Assembly (NCBI GenBank): GCA_030544215.1
Contig: JARZZO010000014.1
Location: 18,944,234-19,008,233 of the forward strand
Source: Zantedeschia hybrid cultivar
Taxonomy: Eukaryota; Streptophyta; Magnoliopsida; Alismatales; Araceae
Reading direction: 5' to 3'
Length of the DNA stretch: 64,000 nt
Every line of letters starts with the position of its first letter. The first letter of the stretch is position 1. This document shows positions 34,101 through 46,167 of the stretch, piece by piece. The translations under genes and the position numbers were made by a program. Below the pieces are notes generated by a model, which was given only the letters and a program-made list of their open reading frames with translations, was not told the origin of the DNA and did not search any database.

Positions 34101-34990
34101 GGTGGGAGTGTGGGGCCAAGTAATGAGCTGAGGAAGCTTCCTCGGTGTTGCGGGGTCCGCGGTTTTCTTATAAGTGGGAAAGCAGCTAAAACGCGTGGTT
34201 GTGCACCTAACGCGCTGGGGAGGCGACTCGCTAGAGAAGAAGGAAAGACGCAGATACAAGGGATGCTCCTGAGATCCGACTCGGCTTCTTCCATGAAAAG
34301 GGTGCCTCCCAATGGCCGATTTAATCCTGGGGCAGCGTGTGGGATGCCAAATTTCCATGGTCAGTTATATTTCAACATCTTCCAATAGATTTTGTAAGGT
34401 TCTGCTGCGGGTTGTGGCGTATTTGGGGACCCCGGCCTGTTTGAACAGAGCAAGCAAGGTTTCCAAGTGGCTTGGACACGGTTGCTTTTGTAATCTGTCT
34501 TTGTTGCTTAGGTTCGCAGTTTGCGACTTGCGGTATGTGGGTTCGGGGTATGGACCGAACACCCCACCTGGTGAAGTGAGAAATTTCTCTAGGCAGATGG
34601 AAAGTGGAGCAGATCAAGTGTGTATATACGCAACCTTGTCCGAAGTTTGTAATGGTATTCTACTATGAATCTGTGTGACGTTACGTTGTTTGACTGTTAA
34701 GCGCTTCCATCGGCCCAAGCTGCTTAATGTCCACTAGCAGCCGTAATAAAACGCGGCCAGCGAATTGAAGCAAGACATGCAAATCGGTCCATATGGTAGG
34801 GTGCCGTCAGGTGGGATGCCACATGACATCCCCAGTGGTGACCTTCTTTGTACTGCGAGGATGCCACATGCCATCTCCTCCTCTCTGTACTGGTTGGACT
34901 CGGTCCAATAGAACAATCGGATTTATTCTATAATCATCGCGTTTATTTGTGCTGCAAATCATCGATGTTTTTCTTTAACAGTCTCGTATT
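34101..34990. other. Upstream flank, no gene
   Basis: Mixed composition with short unrelated frames on both strands. Nothing recognised. Confidence 0.4.
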
Positions 34991-35507
34991 TAGGGGCTAT
35001 AAAGTATGGTAACGGAAATAGTTGTTTCCATTATTCGATTTTGATAACAACAACTTATTTTTGTTTCCGATTTTAAAAAAATCGAAAAATACATTTTTTA
35101 TTTCCGATAAGATCGGAAAGTATATTTTTCGTTTTCAATTTTTTTCCGATTCTAATATCGAAACTGGGTATCATTTTTTATAATTATAAAAAATTATTAA
35201 TTTCTTAATTTATTTATTTAAAATTTATTAGGATCCTCTCTTCTTACAAAAGTCCTTCTCCTCAACCGTTAAATTAAAAATGATCTAAAAGTTAATATTT
35301 GTTATTAATAATAAATTTAATAATAATCAAAATTAAAAAATAAAAAACGGATACGAAGACAGGTGTTTCCATTTTCTATTCCAATAACTTATTAGAAATA
35401 TCCGTTTTCGATTCCGATAATTATCGGATGGATATTTTTTTATTGAAAACAGATACTTTTTAGATAATAAATTAAAAAATCGGATAATTGAGTTCCGGTC
35501 AGCCCTA
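34991..35507. mobile_element. hAT-type MITE with perfect 8-bp TSD
   Basis: Begins TAGGGGCT and ends AGCCCTA. It is flanked on both sides by CTCGTATT (34983-34990 and 35508-35515), a perfect 8-base duplication typical of hAT insertion. The interior is AT-rich with inverted CGGATA/TCCGAT runs and no coding capacity. Confidence 0.85.
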
Positions 35508-35515
35508 CTCGTATT

Positions 35516-36109
35516 CTATATTCTGTCATGCAAAAACGAGCTTGCGGGCTAAAGCTTTAAGGTGGTGTTGGCAAGCATCTCATATCAAACTCATTTGTGT
35601 ATGTTTATGTCCTTCAAAAACTTCAATTAAGATATTGAGTGGAAAGAATTTCATTTTATTTTATTTCATTTACACTGGAGGTGAGACTATCCTAACATTT
35701 TACACATACTAGACCTACTCACCCGCACTCTCTTAATCACCAAAGGTGACGTTGGCACTTGCATTCGCCAACTTGATATCTTGATGCAATAATGACTTGA
35801 GATAGAAATTCAGTGGTATAATCTTTAGTAATATAATATTCTGTAAAATTTTTTATTGAATGATCCACTCAAAATCCTAAGATTTTAAGTGAACAAAATT
35901 TACTTTTATAATCACATAAATTTTTCTTTACTCGATGTGAAGTTATCTTACCACCAGAAGAACGTACGATTCGGGCATGCCTGGCGGGTGGCATAACAAG
36001 TTAAACCCTCATGGTTAGTTATTGCCACACAGAATTATAACTGGACTATAGATTTTTGTTTTTGAAAGGAATAACTAGACTATATTTAATGACCGCAAAT
36101 TTTGAAGGG
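35516..36109. other. Intergenic, no gene
   Basis: AT-rich, nothing recognised. Confidence 0.4.
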
Positions 36110-36265
36110 GTATTGACGCAATTGCAGGCTACACAGCTCGGGCGCCATTGCCGTCAACAATATAGTGCCGTTGTACGTCAGCCTGAGCTCCGCTAGAATA
36201 TTGGGACGGCGTTTTTTTAAGGACGGCTAACGCCGTTCTCAATCTTGCACGTTCTTGTAGTACAC
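36110..36265. mobile_element. Possible degenerate CACTA end
   Basis: The right edge reads GCACGTTCTTGTAGTA, whose complement TACTACAAGAACG is one base from a CACTA terminus. It is preceded by short hairpins (GGACGGCGTTTTTTTAAGG, GGCTAACGCCGTT) like sub-terminal repeats. No left end found. Confidence 0.3.
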
Positions 36266-36424
36266 AATCTTTCCATAGGGTACCAGTTCTATCTATACAG
36301 AAGTGGATAAATTTGCATTAACCACTGTTCCATAAAATTTTAAAAATAGCATACTTGTTTGTCTATTATCTTTCGTTGCCCTACAAAATATCGTATTCCA
36401 AAATAGGATTATTTTTTATTTAAA

Positions 36425-36790
36425 CATCTACAAATTACCATATTTGTATGTACATTCCTAACTCTCACGTATCAATACAAATACCCCTAACATCTTCAGA
36501 AAAATCACATTATACCTTTTTTTTTTTGTAAACCAACATTATACCATTTCAACAAAAAGACGTGATCTTACACACAATATTATGTCAGAAAAAATTTGTA
36601 ATTCTGATGAAGAATGTATATGCAAAATTTAAGTAAATGTAGGGGTGTATACATAAAAACATCTAACACATTTCAACGTGCTTGATTAAAAGTTCACAGT
36701 TCTTTGATGGAAGAGATATAACAGCAACCTCTCCAAAGATGTTAAGGATATTTATAACGATACGAGGAGTGTACATATAATAATACTGTA
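36425..36790. repeat. Foldback MITE-like repeat, family A
   Basis: Left arm has CTAACTCTCACGTATCAATA and CCCCTAACATCTTC. The right arm has the inverse (CAAAGATGTTAAGGATATTT, ACGATACGAGGAGTG). Same family as 23385-23745. Confidence 0.5.
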
Positions 36791-37731
36791 GTTAATTATA
36801 GGTGTATATATACAAAAAATTATTAAAAATGTGATATTTCAATGGAACATATCAAATATTTCATCTTCATGAACTATTTGAAACATTATACATAGTATGA
36901 AGATACGTAGGACAATATATAAGTAAGTATGATTTTTTGATATTTAAGATAGAGGTGGTTAATATGAAATTATCCCATTAAAAAAACACCGATGGTTAGG
37001 TAGTTTAGGAAGGGGTCAGCCTTTAGCCAAATAATGGTTAGAGAAAAGCTTGCGTGCTACAACATTTGCCTTGTAGATCGCACTACCACGCTATCCGACA
37101 GACATTGTAGACTTTCTCTATGTTTTTCTCAACCATCCAAAAAAAAAATCCAATAGTACGTACCTAGCCAAATTGAGATAATCTCCTAAGTCAACAATTT
37201 TTTAAATAGGAAAATTATGCACCGGCTATACTTGTTGAACTTGCAGCAAGCATGGTTATTACTACTAGTTGGGCTTAATGCTAGCCCGTAAAGAAACATG
37301 AAAACGTTTCAGATTTTTTCTTACAAAATTGGAAAAATGTTAACAAATGGCATATGCTGTGGCATCACCGATATAGAGGTAAAAGTACATATAGATATTC
37401 TTAAGTGGATAACAATAGGAAAAGTTGTTAATGACGCCCGGAAAGGTCACAGCCCCGGTGGATCAACAATTTTAATCCTGCTTCGTGGCACATCCCAAAT
37501 AGTGAGGTAGTTGAAGCACACCTCAGGATGCTGTGAGACTCCTACTACGAAGGATTGGAGAAGATGGCATTACACGTTGGATCATAGTTCCGTAATCTTC
37601 AATGCACGATGCCAGTCCGTGTGATGCAAAGACCATCGCAGGTTATCTCCTTGCTGCAACTTCTCAATCACAATCGTCTGAGGCTGTCAAAATGGGTTTA
37701 TTTGCAGCCACATTTTTGTAAGAGTAAAACT
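36791..37731. other. Intergenic, no gene
   Basis: AT-rich to 37200, then mixed. Short frames only. Confidence 0.4.
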
Positions 37732-37974
37732 TGTTATATGTCATCTGGTGGTGCAGTCAAAATTTTTTTAAAAAAAAAATCATAATTATTTTTTTTAAAG
37801 CCTCCCAAGGTGTTGTACAATCCTATATTATGATATTAGATTGAAAATCGGATTATATGATTATATGGGATTGTAAGGCATCTCAGGAGTTTTCAAAAAA
37901 TATAAAAAATGTTTTTTTTTTGTTGGACCAGTAGGCGGCGTAATAATGCCTAGTGGTGCAGCAAGTTTTACTCT
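37732..37974. mobile_element. MULE-type MITE with 9-bp TSD
   Basis: Ends are inverted copies (GAGTAAAACTTG and CAAGTTTTACTC, 12 bases). TTTTTGTAA flanks both sides (37723-37731 and 37975-37983), a perfect 9-base duplication that includes one ambiguous T. The interior is palindromic (CATATAATC/GATTATATG type). Same end motif as 12692-13087. Confidence 0.75.
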
Positions 37975-37983
37975 TTTTTGTAA

Positions 37984-39152
37984 ATATGGATTTGAAATTG
38001 GCCCCATTTATGGTTTAAGAATTAAAGAGTACACCTAAGGCTCAACCCATTTACAAATTGAGCCCATTTATGGTCTAAGAATTGAAGCTTAAGGCTCAAC
38101 CCATTATCCATTATTTCTATTAGAATGAGTATACATCAATCTATTAGATCCGAGCATACTTACTTCCAGTATGGATCTATCTAGATTTGTGTCATTTAGA
38201 GTCTGAACCGTCCCAGTCTCATACCTAGCTCTCTTTTCCTTTTGTCAAAAGTATTTATAAAGCCAGCCTGATGGAGAGAATATACAATTCATCATTTAAA
38301 TCATTGTATCCTCTTTAGTAGGAGATTCTCTTTTGTCTTAGTGCCATAGTTCTACTATCTTTAAGCAATCATTTTGAGTTTAGAGATCTCAACACGGAGA
38401 ACAATATTCTCCCTACAGATTCTGCAATCTACATAGAGTGGTCAGGTATGTGTCTCCGTGAACTCAAGTCAAATTTTCTTTTTCTACATAAGCATGCATT
38501 GAAGATGAAATTTAAATTTGAGACCTTTATTTAGAAAAAAAAAAAAAATCAAATGTCGTACTAAACCATAGGCTCTTTAGCCCCGTACCTTTCTTACTCA
38601 AATCATTCCCCTCAGTTCCCTTTAATATTACTTTTCCTTCCCAACGAAGGAATACGAAGGAAGCAAGATCTGGATCAGGTCGAATTTCCTTTACGGAAGC
38701 GTTGAAATTGCATGTATCCTAAATTGGCAGCTAGTGTGTAAGTTAACCGTGCACGATGAGAACAAAGGAACAAAAAATACAAATTTTCGGCTGTGGGATG
38801 AGCGCCTCCCTCCCAATTCGTCGCACGTCTCATCAGGATCCTTGCTGCATGTAGCTTTTTGGTAACACCAACTCTTATGTGGAAGAAAATCTCAAGTTTA
38901 TTTATTAAAGAAGTTATAAGGCTCGCACGTGTCACTACTGTTACATACACAGTTGTAATTTGGAAACTTTGCAGACCTAGACCACAAACCACAAGTTAAT
39001 CAAAAAACAAACCAACCGATTGAATGTTACTAAGACAAATAAATTAAAAAGGAAGAATAATTCAATGAGCTTGATCTCATACTGAAGTCGAATTTTACAG
39101 TAAAAAATATCTTTTACCTTATCAAAAAAAACTCGAGCGGAATCACAGGAGA
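37984..39152. other. Flank of the NHL pseudogene, includes a duplicated segment
   Basis: 38610-38790 matches 45660-45810 downstream of the 46168 gene (shared CCCAACGAAGGAA-type text and AAATTGGCAGCTA), so the duplication that made the pseudogene extended at least 400 bases into the 3' flank. No gene. Confidence 0.55.
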
Positions 39153-39826
39153 TCACCAGTGGACGTCGCACTGGGTCCTCGAGAAGGTCCAGCCGGCGAC
39201 GCCGCTGCCACTGTAGGGGATCGCCATAGGGCACTCGATCTTGAGGCTTTTGTGGGGCGTCCTGATGGCCCCCACCTTGAACCTGATCCGTCCCCGGAAC
39301 CTGCGGATCACGTCGAACGTGCCCGCCCGGCACTGCTGCTCGAAGTCCCGCACTTGAGAGCCGTTCATGGCTGATGACCACCCGCCCGTCGTAGGAATTG
39401 TTCAGAGCGGTGGTGTTCTTGTGGCCCTGGTAGAAGCTGGAGACGGGCGCCCAGGAGAACCTCTCGTTCTCGTAGTAGACCCCGATCTCCAGCCAGTCGT
39501 AGTACAGGCCGACCCTCCTGTTCGGGTGATGGCCACCACCGTGGTGAGGTCGAAGTCCAGGTTGTCACTGCCTCTGCTGGCAACGGTAAGGTTGAACTGC
39601 GCCAGGGAGGCCGTCGTCACATAGACCTTGATATTGGAGGGGCGCAGCACGAACCAGAGGATGAGGGCGAGGACGCCGAGGAAGACCACGACGCCGATCG
39701 ATGAGGAGCCTGACGGTCGTGCTGAAGAGGCAGCAGAAGCAGTCCCGGGACTTGGTGTGCTGCGGGGGAGGGACGGCGGGGGCGTAGTAGGCCCCCGGCG
39801 CGGCCTGCTTTGGCTGCTTGGTGCAT
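39153..39826 (-). pseudogene. NHL pseudogene, sister of the 46168 gene
   Basis: Full-length relative of 46168-46848. Compared with it, about 2 bases are lost between the ATG (39826) and the YYxP motif region. Near the membrane helix, CTCATCGATCGGCGTC carries about 4 extra bases. Near the NPN motif, GCCATCACCCGAACAGG has lost about 4. Another frame change lies near 39365-39380. Pieces stay readable in different frames: FLGVLALILWFVLRPSNIK, VTTASLAQFNLT, YYENERFSWAPVSSFYQGHK, and the final 71 codons with DFEQQCRAGTFDV and a Cys-Asp-Val-His-Trp end. The frame breaks show it cannot make an NHL protein. Its TATA box is still present, so transcripts are possible. Confidence 0.88.
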
Positions 39827-39982
39827 GGTTGGAGATTTCTATGATCCTGCCTGGGCTACGTAAAGGGTATTGGTAAGATGTGCGTGTGAACAGATGGCGC
39901 TGTGTGGTTGGAGAGAGCACTAAGAGAGGGTAGTTTGAGATTGCTTTAGATGATGGGGAAGAAGAGCTAGGGATAATACGGC

Positions 39983-39990
39983 TTATATAG
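39983..39990 (-). promoter_or_regulatory. TATA box retained upstream of the NHL pseudogene
   Basis: CTATATAA on the minus strand, matching the box upstream of the 46168 gene (CTCTATATAA in both). Confidence 0.5.
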
Positions 39991-40167
39991 AGAGGTAATT
40001 CTGCAAGTTCTGATTTCAGTTATATATCTCTGTTGAGGAGAATATATAAATATTTAATTATCAACTTATCGACCAAAAAATGGCATGATCGATCCCTAGA
40101 GACATCCATATCAAGAAGATGAGAAAGATGCCACCAATAAATTTAAGTTCGGTGATAAAGCAGATAT

Positions 40168-41986
40168 TGTTGGGTTTTAATCCAATTGGTGGTCCACTTG
40201 TGTTTACTGGGCTGTACACTTGCACACTATTAGGCATCCAATTAATGGAATATGATTGGGCTTAACCCATTAGGCGCCCAATAAGGATCTTGTAATGGGT
40301 AGGATCCTGTTAGAAGTAAGAACGGGACTGGTCCCTCCTCTCTATAAAAGAAGTCTGTGACTCCCCATTAGGTCATGCGCATTAAGACGAATAGAGAGAG
40401 GAAACCAGTGGAGACAGTGCGTGGGTTTACACCGTTTTCCTGCCCGGAGTTCGTGCGTTCTTGTTCGAGGTCCGCTACGCCTGGAGATCGACTCCGGCAT
40501 CGTCTTCCTCTACGTTAGGGATGGCTTCCGCTCCAGGTATTCCAAAAATCCCTAACAAATGGTACCAGAGCAACCCAGGCATAAATCATTGGAAAGCTGC
40601 CAAGAAAGTCATGCGGTATCTTAAGGGCACATTAGATTTCATGCTCACTTACAGAAGGTGAGATCAGCTAGAGGTCGTTGCCTATTCTGATGCTGATTTT
40701 GACGGCTGCCTTGATTCGAGGAAGTCCACTACATGATACATCTTCCTCCTGGCAGGAGGAGCTATCACTTGGTGCAGTGAGAAGCAGAGTATAACAGTGG
40801 CTTCCACGATGGTAGCTGAGTTCATTGCTTGTTTTGAGGCTAGTGCACAGGCCATCCAGTTGCGGAATCTGCTCACAGGTCTATCATTCATTGACTTCGT
40901 CTCCAGATCTATCAGGATATATTGTGACAATTCCGCTGCAGTCTTCTTCTCTAAGAACAATAAGGCGTCCAAAGGTGGTAGAGCCTTAGACACTAAGTAT
41001 TTTGCTCTTAGAGACAGAGTGAAGAATCAAGAAGTGTCTATAGAACATATCGGAACGGATCTTATGGTTGCTGACCCACTCACGAAAGGACTACCTGCTA
41101 GCACTTTTTGTAGTCATGTGATTCGGATGGGTCTTGTCAGTTCACTCGATATGTTGTGATTCTTCCATTACTTTCTGCCTTTTCCATTTATTTTGTATAC
41201 ATGTTGGTTATGGATTATGGATGGCAGATTGTATGTTTAAGTGGTGACCAATAGATAAACATTATGTTTGAGTTTATCTACAGTTCTATATTTGATGTTC
41301 AATTACAGTAAGTTAGTGGCATTGTGGTACATGGAAGGTGGTGTGTAATTGAATGTATTTACCGCCATGACTCATGTCATTTGATTTACTGTTCTTGAAC
41401 CTTTAAGATTCCGTTAATTGGAATGGTGTGTAGTTGTGTTTTATCGTGCGCGCACATATCGTGGTTTTCTCTTCAGGTGTATGCCCATGATGTCAAATCT
41501 TCAAGAGTCCTTTTGAAACTATATATATTTATACTATAAGTATGTTTTCAAAGGAAGATTTGACGTACTTAAGACAAGTTGGACCAAGTGGGAGAATGTT
41601 GGGTTTTAATCCAATTGGTGGTCCACTTGTGTTTATAGGACTGCACACTTGCACACTATTAGGTATCCAATTAATGGAATATGATTGGGCTTAACCCATT
41701 AGGCGCCCAATAAGAATCCTGTAATGGGTAGGATCCTGTTAGAAGTAAGAACGGGACTGGTACCTCCTCTCTATAAAAGAAGCATGTGACTCCCCATTAG
41801 GTCATGCGCATTAAGACGAATAGAGAGAGGAAACCAGTGGAGACAGTGCGTGGGTTTACACCGTTTTCCTGTCCGGGGTTCGTGCGTTCTTGTTTGAGGT
41901 CCGCTGCGCGTGGGGATCGACTCCGGCATCGTCTTCCTCTGCGTTAGGGATGGCTTCCGCTCCAGGTATTCCGAAAATTCCTAACA
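40168..41986 (+). mobile_element. Deleted Ty1/copia retrotransposon with both LTRs
   Basis: LTRs of 390 bases each at 40168-40557 and 41597-41986, starting TGTTGGG and ending CTAACA, differing at about 19 sites by hand count (near 5%). Primer site TGGTACCAGAGC (40560-40571) follows the 5' LTR. Polypurine tract AAGTGGGAGAA (41586-41596) precedes the 3' LTR. Flanks GATAT and TATAT agree at 4 of 5. The LTRs hold CTCTATAAAAG as promoter. The internal part is only 1039 bases: gag, protease, integrase and most of RT are gone, leaving the RNase H end. It retains all cis signals for being copied in trans. Confidence 0.9.
40563..41159 (+). pseudogene. Copia polyprotein remnant (RNase H domain)
   Basis: One frame runs from the primer site to the stop at 41159 with only two internal stops (40659-40661 and about 40733). 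Motifs: SNPGINHWKAAKKVMRYLKG at the start, VVAYSDADFDGCLDSRKS, EFIACFEASAQAIQLRNLL, IYCDNSAAVFFSKN, LDTKYFALRD and VADPLTKGLP. These are the ordered motifs of the copia RT/RNase H tail. The deletion joins the primer site directly to the SNPG codons. Confidence 0.88.
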
Positions 41987-43125
41987 TATATTAATTATGT
42001 GAAAAATACACGTTATACACCATTACTTCTCCTATGACGTCCCACTTGTCCGGAAAATCGTTCTCATGTATTTACACATCAGTGTACGTAGCTGATCTGT
42101 TTTGAAAATAAATCCTTTATAATCTTAGGTAAATCAAACTCGATCATGATCCTCGTACACTAGAATGATAACCTTCACACAGAAAAAGTTCATTTTTTAT
42201 TTTTTTAAATGAACATCCTATATGAGAGATTTTCTGTGAAATTTTTTTATAAATATTAATGACTCTAGCAGATGTTATGCTAAATGTGACCCATCGAAAA
42301 CATAAAATCCTGCATTACCATGCCTTTAGTTTTTGTTTCCACATAAAAGACAATTGATTTGATAAGGTATGTTAGTCATAGACTCAGCAGTACTCAGCAC
42401 CTCATCGGAGAAGAAAGCTGCAAAAGCAACACGCCATCCCCACTTGTTTGCCAACTTGGATCATTTATCAGTTCAAAATTTGATACCATATGTCTTGTTT
42501 GATTAGAGCATTAATTTCGGTCCTTGTAGTACTGTTCATGCTTTTGACGTCTACAATACAACATTAATGCCGATATTAAAAAAAGATATAACGTTTAACT
42601 TGGTTCAACTCGAGTTCTATTTGAAAAAAGTTTGACTTGACTCAATTTGTCTAATGAAATGAGTCAAGTCCGAATTTGACTTTAAGCTCATTTCTTTAAA
42701 CGATCGAACTCAAGGTTAACCCAGCAATTTAACGAGCCTAGTCGATGTAAAATTATTAATAAATTTTATATTTAATTATAAATTCTCTAATCAAAACAAT
42801 CATGATCCGATGATTCTGACTAAAACCACTATGCATCAAACTTTAATAGATCTGAACGTTGCAAGTATAAGTTATTGGGCTTTTTGTTTTTCCTATCCTC
42901 CCTTCCATCTGTTGAATAAGTTCCAACCTTCCTTCTTCACCATTTTGGATCTTAAGGTGTCGGACTTAACCAAATCAACTGGGCTTGAACTCAGTTCTCT
43001 TTTGTCAAACTCGAGCTCAAGCTCGAGTTTAGGCTTAAATTGAAGCTCAAATTCGGCTCGAGCTCAAATGTTTTTTGTTCGAGCCAAGCTCAAGCTCACC
43101 AAGGGCCTGCTCGTTGCCACCCTTA
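41987..43125. other. Intergenic ending in a hAT-like terminus
   Basis: AT-rich, no gene. From about 42600 the text (CAACTCGAGTTC, GAGCTCAAATTC, CTCGAGCTC) and the end GCTCGTTGCCACCCTTA (complement TAAGGGTGGCAACGAGC) fit the TAGGG hAT-type group; no left end found. Confidence 0.4.
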
Positions 43126-43134
43126 CTCAGTTGC

Positions 43135-43383
43135 ATTGCCAAGGGTAGCTGCACTATCCAACAGTGCAGTAAGTATTTAAAAATTTAATTTTTTAAGTCG
43201 GCCCCACATTCTATAATTTGAATCATAGTAATGTTTAATCTTTTTAAAATATTTTAAATTTTTCATCGAACATCAACCTACACTGACACGAGTCATATGG
43301 GACCCGACCTAAAAAGATTAAAGTATACATATATAGTTGTTGCACTGCTGGACGAGGCAACTCCACTGCCGCAAGTATAACTC
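43135..43383. repeat. MULE-like MITE, degenerate
   Basis: Right end CGCAAGTATAACTC is the complement of the family end (GAGTTATACTTGCG). The interior has GGGACCCGACCTAAAAA, as in 12692-13087. The left end is unclear (about 43135). Confidence 0.45.
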
Positions 43384-44377
43384 CTCTCTTAACTGTATTC
43401 TTCCTCAAAAAAGTTTATATTAGGAAGTAAGTTAATATGACTATTATTTAGAAATATCATGTTTTCATTAAATTAGCAATCTCAAAAGAAGATCTAGTTG
43501 AGTAATAATCTTGACAAATATTTTCTAATTATTAATTATGTTTTTGTTGTCTATTTTTTTCTCTAGCTAGATTTTCCCAAAATATAAGATTATAGTTGGA
43601 AACACAAATTAAAAAAACTTACGGGATAATTTCAATACAAAATGAGAATGAAAAATTCAGAAACTTAATCAATAAATTTGTACCTACATTTGTACTTACA
43701 TGACACTATTCACTTCATATTCTTCCAATATCTTATATTTTCTAAATAGAACAAAATTAGGGACATAAAATTTAAATACTAATGTCAGAAAAATCTCCGG
43801 ATTTTCCTTTTACCATCTAAACTAAGTCGGATTGTGGGAGAATTTAGAATAGGAGCAAGAGATGGCCTCTACGCATGCCATCACATATATGTGAGTATGA
43901 AGATATTAAAAAAAAAATTAAATGTTATATCTTTATTCACATTTTACCTTAATATTATGAAAAAGACATTATAAAAAAGACAATATATGTGAAGATGAAG
44001 ACATTATAAGAAAAGACAATAAATGAAGACATTACCGTTCTTTTAATCTCAATTGAGTACAAAAACTCATAATCAAATTTTTAGTCCTTTATTCATATTT
44101 TACCTTAAGATTATCCTATGATCTTTATTTGACGGGTTGTATGCCTAGGGATAAACAGGAAATAGGACATGCTACGCACTCTTTACCATCTCTTTTGCCG
44201 CACTTCTTAAGAGCCATTTGATCAAATAGCGCTCACTAAACATCACAGTTGCACAAAAGTTATATCAAAAATAACTTTAACTAGAGCTACTTGATCAAAT
44301 ATAAAATCGTTCTCAATTGATATGATAAAGCTGATCGTAAAATGTATGGTCTACTGGCATGCTCGACATAAAATAAA
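43384..44377. other. AT-rich intergenic, no gene
   Basis: Contains a partial duplication around 43880-44030 (GACATTATAARAAAAGACAA twice). Nothing coding. Confidence 0.4.
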
Positions 44378-44646
44378 GAGAAAGACCTGTTACACCTACC
44401 AGTGATTTTAGTAAAAAAAGTTATTGAAATTTTATTGGTGGGCCTAGTATGCCCTAGATGCCCCTACAATTTGGTCTTCGATTGGACGACCTTAAAAAAT
44501 TTGAAAATATTTTTAAGAATCATCTGATCGGAGATTGGATTGTACAAAGATGTAAGTTAGACTGGGGCACATAAAAAAATCAATTTTTTAAAGTAAAAAA
44601 CACCCTGCTGGTGTCACACCCGCTGCCAACGCATCAAGTCTTTCTC
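44378..44646. mobile_element. MULE-type MITE with perfect 9-bp TSD
   Basis: Ends GAGAAAGACCTG and CAAGTCTTTCTC are inverted copies. TAAAATAAA flanks both ends (44369-44377 and 44647-44655). The interior is foldback (GGTCTTCGATTGGACGACC and its inverse text). No coding capacity. Confidence 0.8.
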
Positions 44647-44745
44647 TAAAATAAAATTTAAAAGAGTCATACTTGTTACAGTAGCTGCCAGTGCAACAAG
44701 TCTTTCTTTAAAACAGAATATAAAGGATTCATACTAAGAAAATGA
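44622..44745. repeat. Imperfect 60-odd-base tandem duplication over the MITE right end
   Basis: GCTGCCAACGCATCAAGTCT followed by a run to AGAGTCATACT is repeated as GCTGCCAGTGCAACAAGTCT followed by a run to GGATTCATACT. The duplicated unit covers the MITE end plus its flank. Confidence 0.6.
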
Positions 44746-44884
44746 TAAAAGTAAATATAATTTATATGAAAGGACACGAAATTTGAGACTAATACCGTCG
44801 ATGAGATATTCATCAATAGGTAACATTAACAAATTCGGCACGTAAATAATTTATCATGAAGAATATAATCTTTAAAGGATATAT

Positions 44885-45080
44885 ACACACTGGGTCATAA
44901 AAAAATGATATTTTTCAAGTCGTTATTGGGTTCAGCCCATTAAAGATATTTTTACTAGCCATTGAGGTTCGATTTTTAATTTTTTTGATTTTTGTATTTC
45001 ATCTAATTGGGCATTGCACTTTACGAGGTTAGAACATTTAGGGGCTGACCTAAAAAAATATCAGAAAAAAAAAATTCCCA
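44885..45080. repeat. Half-copy of the MULE-like foldback family
   Basis: Shares GTTATTGGGTTCAGCCCATT with 6770-6800 and ends with GGGGCTGACCTAAAAAAAT. Only one arm is convincing. Confidence 0.4.
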
Positions 45081-46167
45081 CGTTGGTCTACGTCCGGGTT
45101 TATAGGAGGGGAAGGGGCATCAATGTCCACATCAAGAGGGGAAACTCTTAATGCAAGGCCACGCCGTGGAAGTATCCTTGAGGCTACCTCCTTTGGATTA
45201 GGATCAGGCTGGTAATGCCCATAGAGTGATCAAGAGGAGAATGTCTTCCAGAGATATACCATACACCACGTTTCATTTGGCATGCACGAAGGAAATTTAT
45301 TTAAAGATGTTTTTATTTGTTTGTTCTTTGTAAAAATCCCGGTTTGAGGCAGTCAACTAATCAATTAGGTCCGTTAGACTTTTTCCCGAAAGAATTACCC
45401 ATGCAAGACATTTCACATGGTATGGGCTTGATTGCAGGTCCCGAGCCCTAGGAACGTGATTCTAAATCTATGCGACATCTAAATTAACAACATAATTTTT
45501 ATTTGAGTAAAAAAATTTAATGTGTTCAAATGGGTTTACTAACAGTTCCAGATATGCTTGACAACCCTACAGAACGTAGCTAGCCACTCAAATTTAGTAT
45601 TTAAGACCAAATTAAGCTGCTATCTAACGATTCTAACAATGCCATCTGTGTTCCCGGTGAGCTATTCTTTTCCCTCTCAACGAAGGAAGCAGGGATAAGG
45701 ATTCAGACCAATTCTTGCCTTCTAGAAGCACCCAGATTTACTACTCTAAATTGGCAGCTAATGTTTAGGGTGACCATCTCCAACGACAATAAAAGCAACG
45801 GAAGGTACTTCAAATTTGATCTTTCAACACCTCTCGTTTCACAGGTTGCACGTATTGACGCCACTGCTGCCCTACAGACTTCCATGAAACAAACCCCATG
45901 GCGATCGAGTTGGCAACATACAGAGTAGTACAATTATATAACACGTCTTATTACTACAAGCTATAAGGTCCATACATGTTATTATTAGTACAAAATGGTC
46001 GGGAGCAGCACAGCAAACCCCCAACAAAAAGAACAAACCAATGAAATAGGAAGTGATGCTATAAGTAACGAACGAGAAGAGGCTAATTAATCTCATCATT
46101 AAGGACGAGGAACTGAAAAGATGTGGCAAGATGGGGGGTACAAACCCCTACCTGCACTCAGACGAGA
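45081..46167. other. 3' flank of the 46168 NHL gene
   Basis: No gene. Bases 45660-45810 match 38610-38790 downstream of the NHL pseudogene. Confidence 0.5.
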
